A stretch of DNA of 60,000 nucleotides, taken from NCBI RefSeq assembly GCF_026151205.1, contig NC_087074.1:12073182-12133181 (forward strand), read 5' to 3'. Source of the DNA: Bolinopsis microptera. Lineage: Eukaryota; Ctenophora; Tentaculata; Lobata; Bolinopsidae. The notes under the pieces were generated by a model. It did not search any database and was not told the origin of the DNA. It saw nothing but the letters and a program-made list of their open reading frames with translations. Below, piece by piece: positions 1 through 9,820 of this stretch. A program made the position numbers and the translations under genes. Position 1 is the stretch's first letter. Each line of letters starts with the position of its first letter.

Positions 1-992
1 TTTCTAGAGTATGACATGTTCCTACTTCCTGGAGGGTTTGTTACGTTGAAACACACCAGGCTCCTTTTTTGATAACACTAATCCTGGTTTTTAACTGAGT
101 TTCCATAATTAGTGAATCGGGAAATTTGTCTGTTTTTCCTTTATTGGTGAGAGAATGCTTCTTTTATTTATACAATTAAGTGATTGCAAGTCTTTTAAGC
201 TCTTGTGATATGATCAATTATGATAAATAGTTATAATTAAATAAGTCTCACCAGGTTAAAGGTTTAGTACATCGATTAAGTTTCTGTTGGACGCCTTTTC
301 ACTACATACCGCTGTGAAAAGGTATTCGGGTCATTATATTGTTATTTTTGGAATAAGGAAAACACACAAATCATATTAAGCCGAAGTTATGTTTACCTGA
401 AGTTAACCATACAAAAAAGAAAGATAGTGTGTTTACTGTTGAAATCATTAGTAAGAAAATTGGATATAATGACGACGCTGAAACTAAAACATTGAATCCG
501 CAAATTATTTCAAGATCTGCAGAACGATAAGCCGTAAAATTCAAGTAAACTTCATATTTTGGAGGTCAACTCCGTCAACAAAAATATCTTCAAGTATAAA
601 ACGAAATATAATTTAAACCAAAAAATCGAAAACAGAAACTATAGCTCTTAAAAATAACCTTTCCAAAATTTGCTATTACACTAAGCTACTGACCTTCAAC
701 AGTTCAACTGCTCAATAAAGCTAATACTACACAATTTATTACTTTTAAAAATGGCATCTCATCAATCGATTTAGTTATTCACCGCTATGGATTTGATTCA
801 AAATAACGTTCTCGTACTATTTTACAAGTTCACAAAACAACTTAAATTGTATAATACCGTGTCTCGGAGTGTTACACCAAACTACAAAAATGTTTGTATC
901 AATATAACATTCTGTACCACAGCCAGAAAACTAAAAATCACAAATCCAAACAGATTAGTACTATCAACACACAAACACAAGCAACATTTACA
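1..992. other. intergenic DNA, 3' flank of NSMAF
   Basis: I see no gene here. The stretch is AT-rich with stops in all frames apart from short chance ORFs. Read on the minus strand, an AATAAA hexamer lies at 740-735, about 250 bases past the NSMAF stop codon, and is a candidate poly(A) signal. Confidence 0.5.
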
Positions 993-3900
993 TTAACTTA
1001 TATTTTTGTAAACAGCAAAATATTTAGACTGATCACCAACCAGTAACAAGCCATCATTGAGATAATGAACTCTGGTGAGGTCACTCTGATCAGTGGTAAA
1101 CTCTCCCTTCGCTACACCTTCCACCATGTCAAACAGTGTAACTTTCCCAGAGCTTTCTGCAATGACAACAGCGTTGCTGTCTTTTATAATCTGATGTGAA
1201 GTTATGGCAGCATCAAACATTTTTGAAAATTCCTCCGTAAACGTTCGAACATCAAGGTACACAATGGAGACTCCAACTAAAACAATCTTACTGTTCCAGA
1301 TGGAAACTTGTGTTATGTCATGATGTGAATAGTCTACGTTGTGTAAGATCTCCATGGTATCCCAATCCCACACAACGATCAGTGCCATCTCCACACAGGA
1401 CACCAGGATAGCCTCTATAACACCGATATTATGAACTCTATCCTCGTGGTCCATCTCGTTGAAGAGCCGCAGTGTTTTCACCCTCCCACCTGGGCCTTTA
1501 ACAACATCCCACACCTTCACAGACGAGTCCCACGAAGAGGAGAAAATGAGGCTCCTGTCCATGGTGATGTCAGAAACAGTATCGTAATGAGCCGGGAAAG
1601 CTAGGTAAACGTTTCCCTGCTGCTTGGAAAGGAAGTAGAACTTCCCGTCCGAAGATCCGACACAGAGGGAGTGGCCGAGGTCCATGACGCACATAAGAGA
1701 TACGTTACTGACGATTACACTGTATGCGTACTTCATCGCCGGGAGTCGGTAGGTATACAACATTCCAGAGACAGTTCCTACGTACATGCTCTTAGTTTCA
1801 CTGCATTCTACGAAGAATGTCACGTGTTCCTTAACAGGAATCTTCTCCGATAACGTGAATCTGTCGAGAGAAGTTCCAACAGCTGATAATCGTCTGTTAG
1901 AGTTAGGTGGAGCTGAGACCTCGTTGTCGGAAATTTCCTCCGAGTCGATATTCGAGTTGAGGACCGTTAGAGTGGGGTATGGAGCTGCCATTTTACGTTC
2001 AGGGTGTGGCTTTGTGAAGACTTGCTGAGGTACCTGACCGAATTCTAGAATTTGTGTCACAACCGAGTTTTTCTCGTTTGGATCTAAAATAGAGTTAAGA
2101 TCGACTGAGCCAGGGTAACACAAGTTGTGGAAAACGTTGAAACTTTTCTCTGCAAAATCACCACGTTGTTTGTACCCGAATATAAGGTCTATCCAGTGGT
2201 GCAGATTAGATGACACGTGATCACTCTCCAGACCAGATCTCATTTTAGTTATGAAGTCTTTTGGGTTGGCAGCCCATGGAGGCAGCTCCACATGGCCAAC
2301 TACAGAACCATTCTGTCTCTTACCATAGTTTATCTTCATCCTGTTCTCGAGAAAGGAACCATCTCCATCGTAAAACTGTGGCGTAAGCTCCTTAAAATCA
2401 GAAGTATTTATCAAGACGTTGTTCCAAGACTCTGCAATCCCAGCAAATACTCGGTCAGGGGTGATCGAACTTCCCTCCCATCAGACAAAGCATAAGATCC
2501 GGTTGACTCCTCATCAGATAATAGGTAACATACCCAGGGGTCGAGTAGTGGGACCCGTACATGAACTTAGGGTCCGGCATGTCATGGTACCTATCCATAA
2601 TGCTCTTCAAACGTTTAGGAGTCAGAGCTCCGATAGGTTTCGTTAAATCTCTGTAGATTGCAGGGTTGTTGATGTCGATGGTGTTGCTGGTGTAGTCCGT
2701 GAATATCCACGGATATACTGGATATTGGGACAGGTTATTAAGAGTTCGGTCTGCTATGTTGTTCACATACATTAGGTATTCGTAATTAGAGATGACACCA
2801 TTCTGCCATTTTAGCGTCATATTGGACGGACTTGAGTCTTCTAAATTACTCTTGCAATGGTCTAACAGAAACTGATGAAGCTCATTTCGCGACTTTTCAG
2901 AGTCAAGAACAAACAAATAATTAGACATTGAATTAGTATCCTTCACAAAAATCTCCAGACCAACATCCTGAAGTATATACGTCCTTTTGTTAACCTGGGT
3001 CACAGACTCCAGCTTCCACTTCAAAATATCTGCAATACTGAATGCATTGTTAAACGGATGGAAATATAATTTAGTCTCCGATACCACAATCCGTCCAGGA
3101 ACATTAACCAGCGGTTCCACCATATCTACAACAAAATTACCACATTCCCTCTCATACAGATCATCAAAAAACATGGATTTAAACGGGTAAAGAGACTGTC
3201 TGTGGTGTGCGATCATGGCTATCATGGTCTGATGCTCAATGTGATGAAGCTGTGATGCTCTGTTTAGTTGTTGGAGGAAGGGAATCACTTTCTCCCCTGA
3301 CACGTATAGTAGACTGAAGGAGAAGAGTTTAGTGTCTCGGTGGGTTTTGTAGGCTGATATTGAGTTCTGTATCGTTGTGTGGAGGGAGGCGCTGAACGTA
3401 AACGTCTCACCTTCTATCTGAAAGTATGAGTAGGGTGTCAGAACACTGGTTTTACTGACTCTACCGACAAAGGATCTCAGGATCACCACGACGCGAGTAT
3501 TATAATTAGATATAAGAGCTTCACATACGGGGAGGGATGTGTTAGAGTAATCAACATGGTGAGCACAGACGAGAGTAAAATGATTTGAGAGGGAGAACAG
3601 ATCATTTGATATTAACACGGTTGCTTTGAATCTAATCAAGATTTGATGATGACTTGTCACAGGACTTGATCCTTTTTTGGTTTAATGTTACCTCCCTTTT
3701 AAGATACCGTTGAGGGACAATATATAAACGATATACACGAATGAATAGTGTATATTTGGCTCCAGTCAATAGTCATGTGAATACGTGTACAGACTATTTG
3801 CATATTGTTATATTAGGATATGTGGTTAAATAAATGCATTAAATGCAAACATAATCTTTATATTCTGATCATAACAATAACAAACAGCTAAACGGTGGTT

Positions 3901-4260
3901 TGGTAATTATCCCATTACACCTTGAACAGTTTACGTACTTATCAACTAATTAGTACAGATAACTTACTTTCTTAGTTTTGAGGTGTGAAAGGTTTGAGGG
4001 CGAGTAAATTTTTATATCAGTGATGTTTCTCTGTTTAACCCTTATCAGGGGATCATATCCGTTCGAGGGCACAAAAACAATTGATCTAGAACAAACTTTG
4101 AGTGTTCCCTGAACAACTTCGAAGTTATCATCAGATGCATTGCTCATGCCTTTCGGGTAGAAGTCAACGGAGTAGTCGTCAAAGTAATACTCGTTGGGCT
4201 CCAACATGCGCAGGGAGAAACGCTGGTCATTCACCCCCGAAAACATTACCCTGATCACCC
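993..4260 (-). CDS. NSMAF: NSMAF/FAN, BEACH-WD40 adaptor, with a frameshift
   Basis: This is the orthologue of factor associated with neutral sphingomyelinase activation, an adaptor known to couple the 55 kDa TNF receptor to neutral sphingomyelinase. The first visible coding exon (3968-4260) gives the GRAM/PH-like start (EYYFDDYSVDFYPKG, then CSRSIVF). It ends at a GTAAGT donor. The long second exon (about 3630 down to 993) gives the rest of the PH-like region, the BEACH domain (LSQYPVYPWIFTDY, PKFMYGSHYSTPGYV, FKELTPQFYDGDGSFLEN, WIDLIFGYKQRG) and a WD40 C-terminus (SSSWDSSVKVWDV). All follow the family order, and total length is near the usual 900 residues. Between KFDHP and DRVFAGIAESW, around 2452-2457, one extra base shifts the frame, so the BEACH domain is split over two frames. 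The exon 2 acceptor is not settled because the exon 1 donor phase does not match an obvious acceptor. A short upstream exon may exist; otherwise the ATG at 4246-4244 starts translation. Confidence 0.92.
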
Positions 4261-4756
4261 CTGAAGTAGAGGGCTAGTAAAACCAGGCAGATATTTATTG
4301 TTTATCACACAGTTTCTATAATATTCAATCCTGTACACGTGCTAAATTTTTAAGATTATCGAAAAGCAGTCATTTTGCGTTATTTAGCGATAAATGCAAT
4401 GATAGTACTGCAATTCGAATAAAACAGAGAAATATTCTTTAATGTGTCAGATACAGTGATAACGGACATGTTTTAAAAGATCATCGTGTTAAAGTCGACA
4501 GGTATAAATATTAAATACCATCAACACTCACGTGTACAATAGTGTACCATTTTACAGACAAGATGTACCTAGTTGCTTTAAGCAAACTAAAATGATAAAA
4601 TAACCTCTGTATGCAACCCTTAATAAAAAGATATTTTGATTTATTAATTTCAAGAATTTATAGTTTTCATGAGTTTGTTAACAAACCTGCTTAATTTATC
4701 ATAAAATATTTTAAATAATTAGCAGCGACAAGAGTCATTATTAAGCAGTGAAAGTT
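4261..4756. other. intergenic DNA between NSMAF and YJU2
   Basis: This spacer separates the 5' end of NSMAF from the 3' end of YJU2. No gene is visible. A minus-strand AATAAA at 4645-4640 lies about 110 bases past the YJU2 stop and is a likely poly(A) signal for it. Confidence 0.55.
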
Positions 4757-5800
4757 TCAATCAGAATCACTACAACTGTAATCTGCAAGCAATGAAATAC
4801 CAACTCCACTTGGAGAAGGTTGAACTGAGGAAGATTGAGCTGCTGAAGATGGAACTGACGAAGATTGAACAGAGGTTAATTGGGTTGAGGCTGCTACCAC
4901 CTTGCTTTGTGATATATGATTATTAGAGTTCTGACCGTTCATTTCATCTTTGTTAGTGGTTTGACCTGAATCACTCAAGATTGTGGACTTATTTGACGCT
5001 TTAGTTGTAGGAGGTTCTCTTTTAAGTTTCTTCTTTTTCTTAACAACCAATCCACTGAGTTTGCTAGACTTCTTTGGGGGAGCAGTTGGTGCAATTTTGG
5101 CTATTTCTGCCGCATTTTTAAGAGAAAAATTAGATATTGTATCCAGGTCATCTGATTCAGCAGCATCAGCATCAGTTTCAAGCCGTTTTATCTTCTTCCT
5201 TTTCTGTTCAAACATTTCACGAGCTAGCTTTGCATCCTCTTCATCAGCTAGTTCCTCAGGATTTTTCTTGCTTGTGACAGCTTCCAACATTGTGTCAATG
5301 TCAGTGTTGGCACGACGAGCATTAAGATCCTTTAGCTCCTCAAGAGCATCAATTATGTCCATTTCATTCTTAGAATCCTTTGTTCTTTTCTCTAGTGCTT
5401 TCATGGGATTAGCTTCATCATCTGCTTCTTCTTTAGCCATCCTTTTCTCTTCTTTTTCAGCAAAGTCATGAGCTTGGAAATTTCTAGAAGCACCCTGTTC
5501 ACAGACGTAATCTGTATTTTCTGGATCAGTTCGAAAACTAATCTCAGCTAAGCACCTTGTACATTTGATAAAGAACCGAAAGATTTTTAGTCCCAAATAG
5601 TCCATATCTAGAACATCCTCCTTTTTTGAGTTGAACTTCTTTCCCTTGTATATGTACTCTCCACATGTGTTACATCTCATGTTGAACGGAGCCATGATAC
5701 GTACAACAAAAGTTTTAACAGGATTGACACGCAGCCGAGGGAGTTTTGTAGGATCAAAGTCAGGCGGGTAGTATTTGTTGAGAACTTTACGATCAGCCAT
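4757..5800 (-). CDS. YJU2: YJU2/CCDC94 splicing factor, single exon
   Basis: This is a complete single-exon gene of 347 residues (the human protein has 323). YJU2 is a step-one splicing factor that joins the spliceosome with the Prp19 complex and promotes the first transesterification. The N-terminus carries the family signature [14 protein letters not shown], then [20 protein letters not shown] and [20 protein letters not shown]. The cysteine pairs C43/C46 and C80/C83 are the expected zinc ligands. The middle is a charged helical region ([19 protein letters not shown]), followed by a lysine-rich segment near residues 250-265 ([11 protein letters not shown]). The end is low-complexity Ser/Gln and acidic (ADYSCSDSD), as in the family. 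The ATG at 5800-5798 aligns with the known start. The lack of introns is unlike the neighbouring importin alpha gene, but the frame is clean and there are no signs of a retrocopy such as a poly(A) tail. Confidence 0.96.
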   Translation of the reverse strand: MADRKVLNKYYPPDFDPTKLPRLRVNPVKTFVVRIMAPFNMRCNTCGEYIYKGKKFNSKKEDVLDMDYLGLKIFRFFIKCTRCLAEISFRTDPENTDYVCEQGASRNFQAHDFAEKEEKRMAKEEADDEANPMKALEKRTKDSKNEMDIIDALEELKDLNARRANTDIDTMLEAVTSKKNPEELADEEDAKLAREMFEQKRKKIKRLETDADAAESDDLDTISNFSLKNAAEIAKIAPTAPPKKSSKLSGLVVKKKKKLKREPPTTKASNKSTILSDSGQTTNKDEMNGQNSNNHISQSKVVAASTQLTSVQSSSVPSSAAQSSSVQPSPSGVGISLLADYSCSDSD

Positions 5801-6442
5801 GTTTCTATCTTCTGTAATAAAATGATTAGCTCAAAGTTAATTATAAATTAAAAGTAGCGTTGATATGAATTTGTATCTAAAGGGAACAAATTAATAACAA
5901 ATCATATTTAAATTTAAAATATTGTACAATCAATCACAACTATTAATTTAATACAAACTTTCTGTGTAAAGCAAATAGGTGTTTTTTTTAATTGAAATCT
6001 TTCAAATCGATCAATTAAATACAAATTTACACAATGAATGAACAACATTAAATTTTCTCAAAAGTATAAGACTCCGATAAAATCAGATTTTCTAGGAAAA
6101 AATGTATGTAATCAAAGGACCTGAGGGTCACCAAAACACAGATATTGAGAGCAAAATGCACCTCCTGCACAAGTATGGGCCCACGAAAATCTTGAATTTT
6201 AAATAGAATTGCAAATAGAATCACACAAAAATATCAAAAGCAATCAAATCATATAATAAAGTGAAATCCATGATGTGATGATATGCACTAAAATGAGAAA
6301 TAATAAATAAAGACAACAGGGATTTAAGCTCTTGTGAACATATTGTTAGCTTTAGGTAGACTGCCTCACATCTCTGTCTCGAGGGAATAATCTAGATCAT
6401 AATCAAAGTCCCCCGGCAGAATTTTATACCACATGTAGGAGG
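5801..6442. other. upstream region of YJU2
   Basis: This is AT-rich DNA containing the presumed YJU2 promoter. I see no gene, clear TATA box or repeat. A short duplication of the next LINE's 3' untranslated sequence cannot be excluded near 6250-6442. Confidence 0.35.
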
Positions 6443-6860
6443 TCAATTGCCTTTGAACTCAGAAATAGTCTCTATCTCACGTATAGCTAGAGGAATATGA
6501 TTCCATTTGGAATGGGTCCTAAAGTAAAAGTTCTTAGCAAAAGCGTTAGAGCTTGCTCGTGGTAAGATTGAGCTTACAAAACATAAGGGGTCCATGTGGC
6601 TATTTCTTAACCTTGAGTGGCCTTGAAATGGTTGCAAATATGAGGGTAAAGTGACAGGTATATGTTGCTTCACAATTTTAAAGAAGAAAATAAGGTCAAG
6701 AAAGTCGAAGCGCTCTTCTATGGGCATAATCTTAAGCTGTCTGCATTTTTGAATGTATGTGGATGGTGGATAACTCATATACTCCTTGTGAAGAATCCAC
6801 CTAATAGCATGCTTTTGGAGGCCCTCCAGCTTCTCATTAAAGTGAGATACAGTACTCTAC
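6443..6860 (-). mobile_element. LINE fragment, C-terminal tail of reverse transcriptase
   Basis: The minus strand is open from about 6860 to 6443 and reads EKLEGLQKHAIRWILHKEY, later LPSYLQPFQGHSRLRNSH and FRTHSKWNHIPLAIREI, then a phenylalanine-lysine end. This is the conserved region after the thumb of CR1/Jockey-group LINE reverse transcriptases (LPxYL ... LR ... WNxLP ... I ... FK). No catalytic motif is present, so this is a 5'-truncated dead copy. An in-frame stop lies just upstream of 6860. Confidence 0.8.
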
Positions 6861-6942
6861 GACGATTTACATCTTGAACAAAATAGCAATTTCTCCTTGC
6901 CATGCCTAAATGTTATATGTTAATGCATTTTAATACTTCCAA

Positions 6943-7625
6943 CATTGAAATGAAATGAAATGAAATGAAATGAGGTATTTATATCCCGTTCATATGATTA
7001 ACCAACAACACAATTCAAGGAAGGTGGTTAACCATGTCAGAGCGGCTGACTGTGAGTGATGTGAGCAAAAGTGTAAAAGTGAACTAAAGTATAACTCAGC
7101 ATAAGGCAAAGACAAAATTAAAACATCTTTTATTGTAAACCACACTAAACTAAATAGAAGCAGAAACCATACAGTACATGTAGGTATAATAAAGGTAAGT
7201 ACAGTGACATAATCAATCAAGAAAGAATCAGATCCAAGTAAGTAAGAGATCAAGGCATAAAATGGAGTGCGGTAAAAAATAAAAGCCAATGTGTCTTGCA
7301 AAGTGAAGACAATGGAAAGAAAAACATCAGAACTGATTATATAAATGATTCTTTAACATTCGCTTGAAACAGTTGGTATCAGTAATACATCTCAACATCA
7401 GGGGAAGAGAGTTCCATGCAATCGGTGCATGGCTTGAGAAACGTCTGTCATCAACTTTGGACCTTTTATTCTTTGGTACTTTGAGCATGAGATGGTCATC
7501 AGGTCTCTTCGGCCTGGTCATGGTCATGGTGTTTGAGAGTTCTTTATCCACTACATCCACATCCAGTAGTGCTTTGAGGTAATCAGGTGCAGTACCGTGA
7601 ACTGATTTGTGGGTTAAATTACTAT
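6943..7625 (-). mobile_element. second LINE fragment with an ATTTC microsatellite tail
   Basis: On the minus strand, coding sequence runs from about 7625 to 7327. It reads NLTHKSVHGTAPDYLKALL, then DDRRFSSHAPIAWNSLPLML and CFKRMLKNHLYNQF before a stop. This is the terminal segment of a CR1-group LINE polyprotein. About 350 bases of 3' untranslated sequence follow, and the copy ends in roughly five tandem ATTTC units at 6972-6943. Short microsatellite tails are the usual 3' ends of CR1/L2-like elements, so the 3' end is probably intact and the 5' end truncated. Confidence 0.78.
6946..6972. repeat. GAAAT pentanucleotide microsatellite
   Basis: About five uninterrupted copies of the 5-mer (plus strand GAAAT) lie at the 3' end of the neighbouring minus-strand LINE. 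They are most simply read as its tail. Confidence 0.85.
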
Positions 7626-7899
7626 AATTAAATTACTATAAAAAAAATAATTTTATGATGTAGAACAAGTCTTGTAGCCCCAATCAATGTCTGAGTAAAA
7701 GAATGATCACTGGGGGATGATACGAAGGTGCCTAAAGGGATGTTGCTGCCGGTGATGATGATCCAACTGATTATGAAATTCTAAATCATAACACACATTA
7801 AACCACCACCCTCTCATAAACTGCCCCTCCCTAAAAGCTCTTAACATCGATTGCTGGCTTCTGGCTGGTCTCTTTCTTAAATTATTGAATTGAATTGAA
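7626..7899. other. spacer between LINE fragments
   Basis: I see no gene or recognisable repeat here. The stretch ends in a short run of the form TTCAATTCAATTCAA, where the 3' end of the next element begins. Confidence 0.3.
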
Positions 7900-8352
7900 A
7901 AATTATTCAAACAATATATACATAATATAGCAATGACCCTATATAAAATCAAACCTTTAAGAATATAAAAAATTCCCTAAACACTCAAAAACTACCCTTG
8001 GCCTTGTGGCTCCAAGTTAAGATCTAGACTGTTTATATTAACAATGTTTTTTCTCGCACCTCTGTCTCCACGGAGAGAAATCACTGTTGTTCTTAGGATT
8101 TCAAAGCGAAGGCGCTTTCTGATGTAACCTACAGCATCCGAGTACCTCTGGCCAGTGTGGTACTCCATCTTACTGGCCAGCTTTTTTACCAGTCTTTCAG
8201 CTTCACTACCCATTCCACCAGAAGTCGAGAACACTAAAGGTGTGAAGCTTCCTTTCTCCACTTCAAGAACCCTTGCGTTGTAACATCGTTTTTTCTCATT
8301 TTCATGGGACTGGTACATTGCTGGGATCGATTTGCTTGCATTGGAGGGGGCT
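7900..8352 (-). mobile_element. family A LINE tail, copy 1 (endonuclease C-terminus)
   Basis: The minus-strand reading frame 8341-7992 is nearly identical to the last third of the larger copy at 12151-13035. It starts at the segment AMYQSHENEKKRCYNARVL and includes FTPLVFSTSGGMGSEAE and DAVGYIRKRLRFEILRTTV. The 3' untranslated sequence down to about 7900 also matches copy 2. Similarity stops abruptly at 8352, so this is a shorter 5'-truncated insertion of the same element. Confidence 0.85.
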
Positions 8353-9378
8353 TCTTAAATTATTTGTTGTGTGGATAAATAATTGATATTGATTAATAAA
8401 CTCTATTTAACTGTGTATGTATCTTTGTCTCAGTGGTTTATCGGATAGTTATTATATAATACAAGTTTCTTACTCAAATTTAAACTAATTACGATAGATC
8501 AACCTTCCGTAACTTGTATTATTGTATTATTGACCATAATCAAATTATTTGATTGTTGTAACTTGTACTACTCTAAATCCCTTTGTGGCAAGCTGGTCGA
8601 CTACAATTGCTATTTACTCAACCGGCTTTTCACAATGTCTCCTCATCCAGGAATCCCACAATTCCCTTTATCCAACCCTAGTCTGCATTAAAATCAACCC
8701 ATAATCCACTCCACCCCAGTGGGAAAACCCCACCCACTAACCCATAAAGCAATACCAAACGATACATGTATAATCTCTAAAAAAGTGTGTATCTAGAGCA
8801 AAACACGCAGTTTTGCTAGTACTTCAGTTAAATTTTCGAAATTGTCCCACATTCAAACGACGATTTGGCGCCCCCCTAAGACGGCGCCCCCCTGCACAGC
8901 GGGGTCAGCGGGGGCCTTCGTTACGCCACTAGTATGCTTCAACAAACCATTGAATCTACTCAACAGAGCCCTATGAACCTCATCTATAAACCATTCCCAC
9001 CCTTTCGTACTGAAGAAGAAAAAAAAATACCAGTCAGCCATAAAGCAGCGTGCAAACTTACCTGAGGACCCCAGGCTTTAATGTTGGTAAACGAATAGAG
9101 ATTAGGCGGAATGACAGGCTGAGCGCGGCCCAGTAACGTGCAAACAAAAGCAGCTGTCCCTGTCAAGCAAGCTCTGAGAGCAAAAATGGTTATTCAAATA
9201 CTAAATAATGTTACAGGTGCTTGCAAAATTTCCATGCCTCCTGCAGCAATATCAAAAGAGCAAACCAGATTGAAAATGGCTCCCCATAACAAACCTGTCA
9301 CCAAGATGCAGTTAGGCCTAACGCAGACAGCAGAGTTAGGCCTAACTTTGGCTCACCTGGTCCCGATAATAGTGTAGT
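8353..9378. other. non-coding DNA with scattered repeat pieces
   Basis: No gene is supported. A segment at 9090-9120 (AATAGAGATTAGGCGGAATG) recurs in inverted orientation at about 13137-13165. A stretch near 8815 (TTTTGCTAGTACTT) recurs at about 14765. These are old dispersed repeats of unknown type. Confidence 0.4.
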
Positions 9379-9385
9379 TAACGGG

Positions 9386-9436
9386 TGATACTCGTAAAAT
9401 ATTTGTTCCAAATATTAGGACCGTCGACGAGTCCAA
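9386..9436 (+). repeat. structured hairpin repeat, copy 1
   Basis: This is one of three copies of a compact element. The outer stem is ACTCGT (9390-9395) with ACGAGT (9427-9432). The inner stem is AATATTTG (9398-9405) with CAAATATT (9409-9416) and a three-base loop. The segment GACCGTCGACGAGTCC is unchanged in all copies. The function is unknown. The copy at 14509-14567 keeps five inner pairs. Confidence 0.6.
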
Positions 9437-9482
9437 CTCGGTAATACATGTTTACCTGGGGACCTCAGGCTATTATGTTCAT

Positions 9483-9760
9483 AAGGGGTCGTTCACATAT
9501 TACGTAATCAATATTTTAGCAATTTTTACCCCCCTCCCCCCTTCCGTAATCAACCGTAATCAAGACCTTAATTGACGATGTCAATTCATGGCAGCTCGGC
9601 GCGGCACAGTAAAGCATCGCGCTACAATCAAGACCCAACCCCCCCCCCCCCCCCCTCCTGACAGCAATATTACGTAATCATGGCCCCCCCCCCCCCCCCA
9701 CCTAGAAAACACTTTTCTCTACGTTTCATGCTACCCTAATCATGCTATCATGATGAGCCG
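9483..9760. mobile_element. R1 repeat, copy 1, carrying an inserted M1 element
   Basis: The sequence beginning GGGGTCGTTCACATATTACG and ending near ATCATGATGAGCCG matches the copy at 39745-39966 almost base for base. Poly(C) tracts lie in the same places in both. The only large difference is a 59 bp insertion at 9568-9626. R1 has no coding capacity and looks like a non-autonomous element. Confidence 0.75.
9568..9626 (+). mobile_element. M1 miniature element inside R1, with target duplication
   Basis: The 59 bp insertion begins TTAATTGACGATGTCAATTC and ends GCATCGCGCTACA. It is flanked by ATCAAGACC at 9559-9567 and again at 9627-9635. The uninterrupted R1 copy has a single ATCAATACC at 39821-39829. 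This is a filled and empty site pair. The element is far too short to code for anything and must have been moved in trans. Confidence 0.85.
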
Positions 9761-9820
9761 AAATCATTGTTATGATATCCGGCCAAGCACTTACTGGGCC
9801 GCGCGCTGTCTATCCAACCA

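Noticed and set aside
787-996. 69-codon plus-strand frame next to NSMAF
   Set aside because: No recognisable features, and it lies in the presumed NSMAF 3' untranslated region in antisense.
4983-5471. 162-codon plus-strand frame
   Set aside because: It is the antisense shadow of YJU2, rich in Ser/Leu because the sense strand is rich in Lys/Glu.
9386-9436. Possible hammerhead ribozyme
   Set aside because: GACGAGTCC looks like part of a hammerhead core, but CUGANGA and GAAA are absent on both strands in all three copies.
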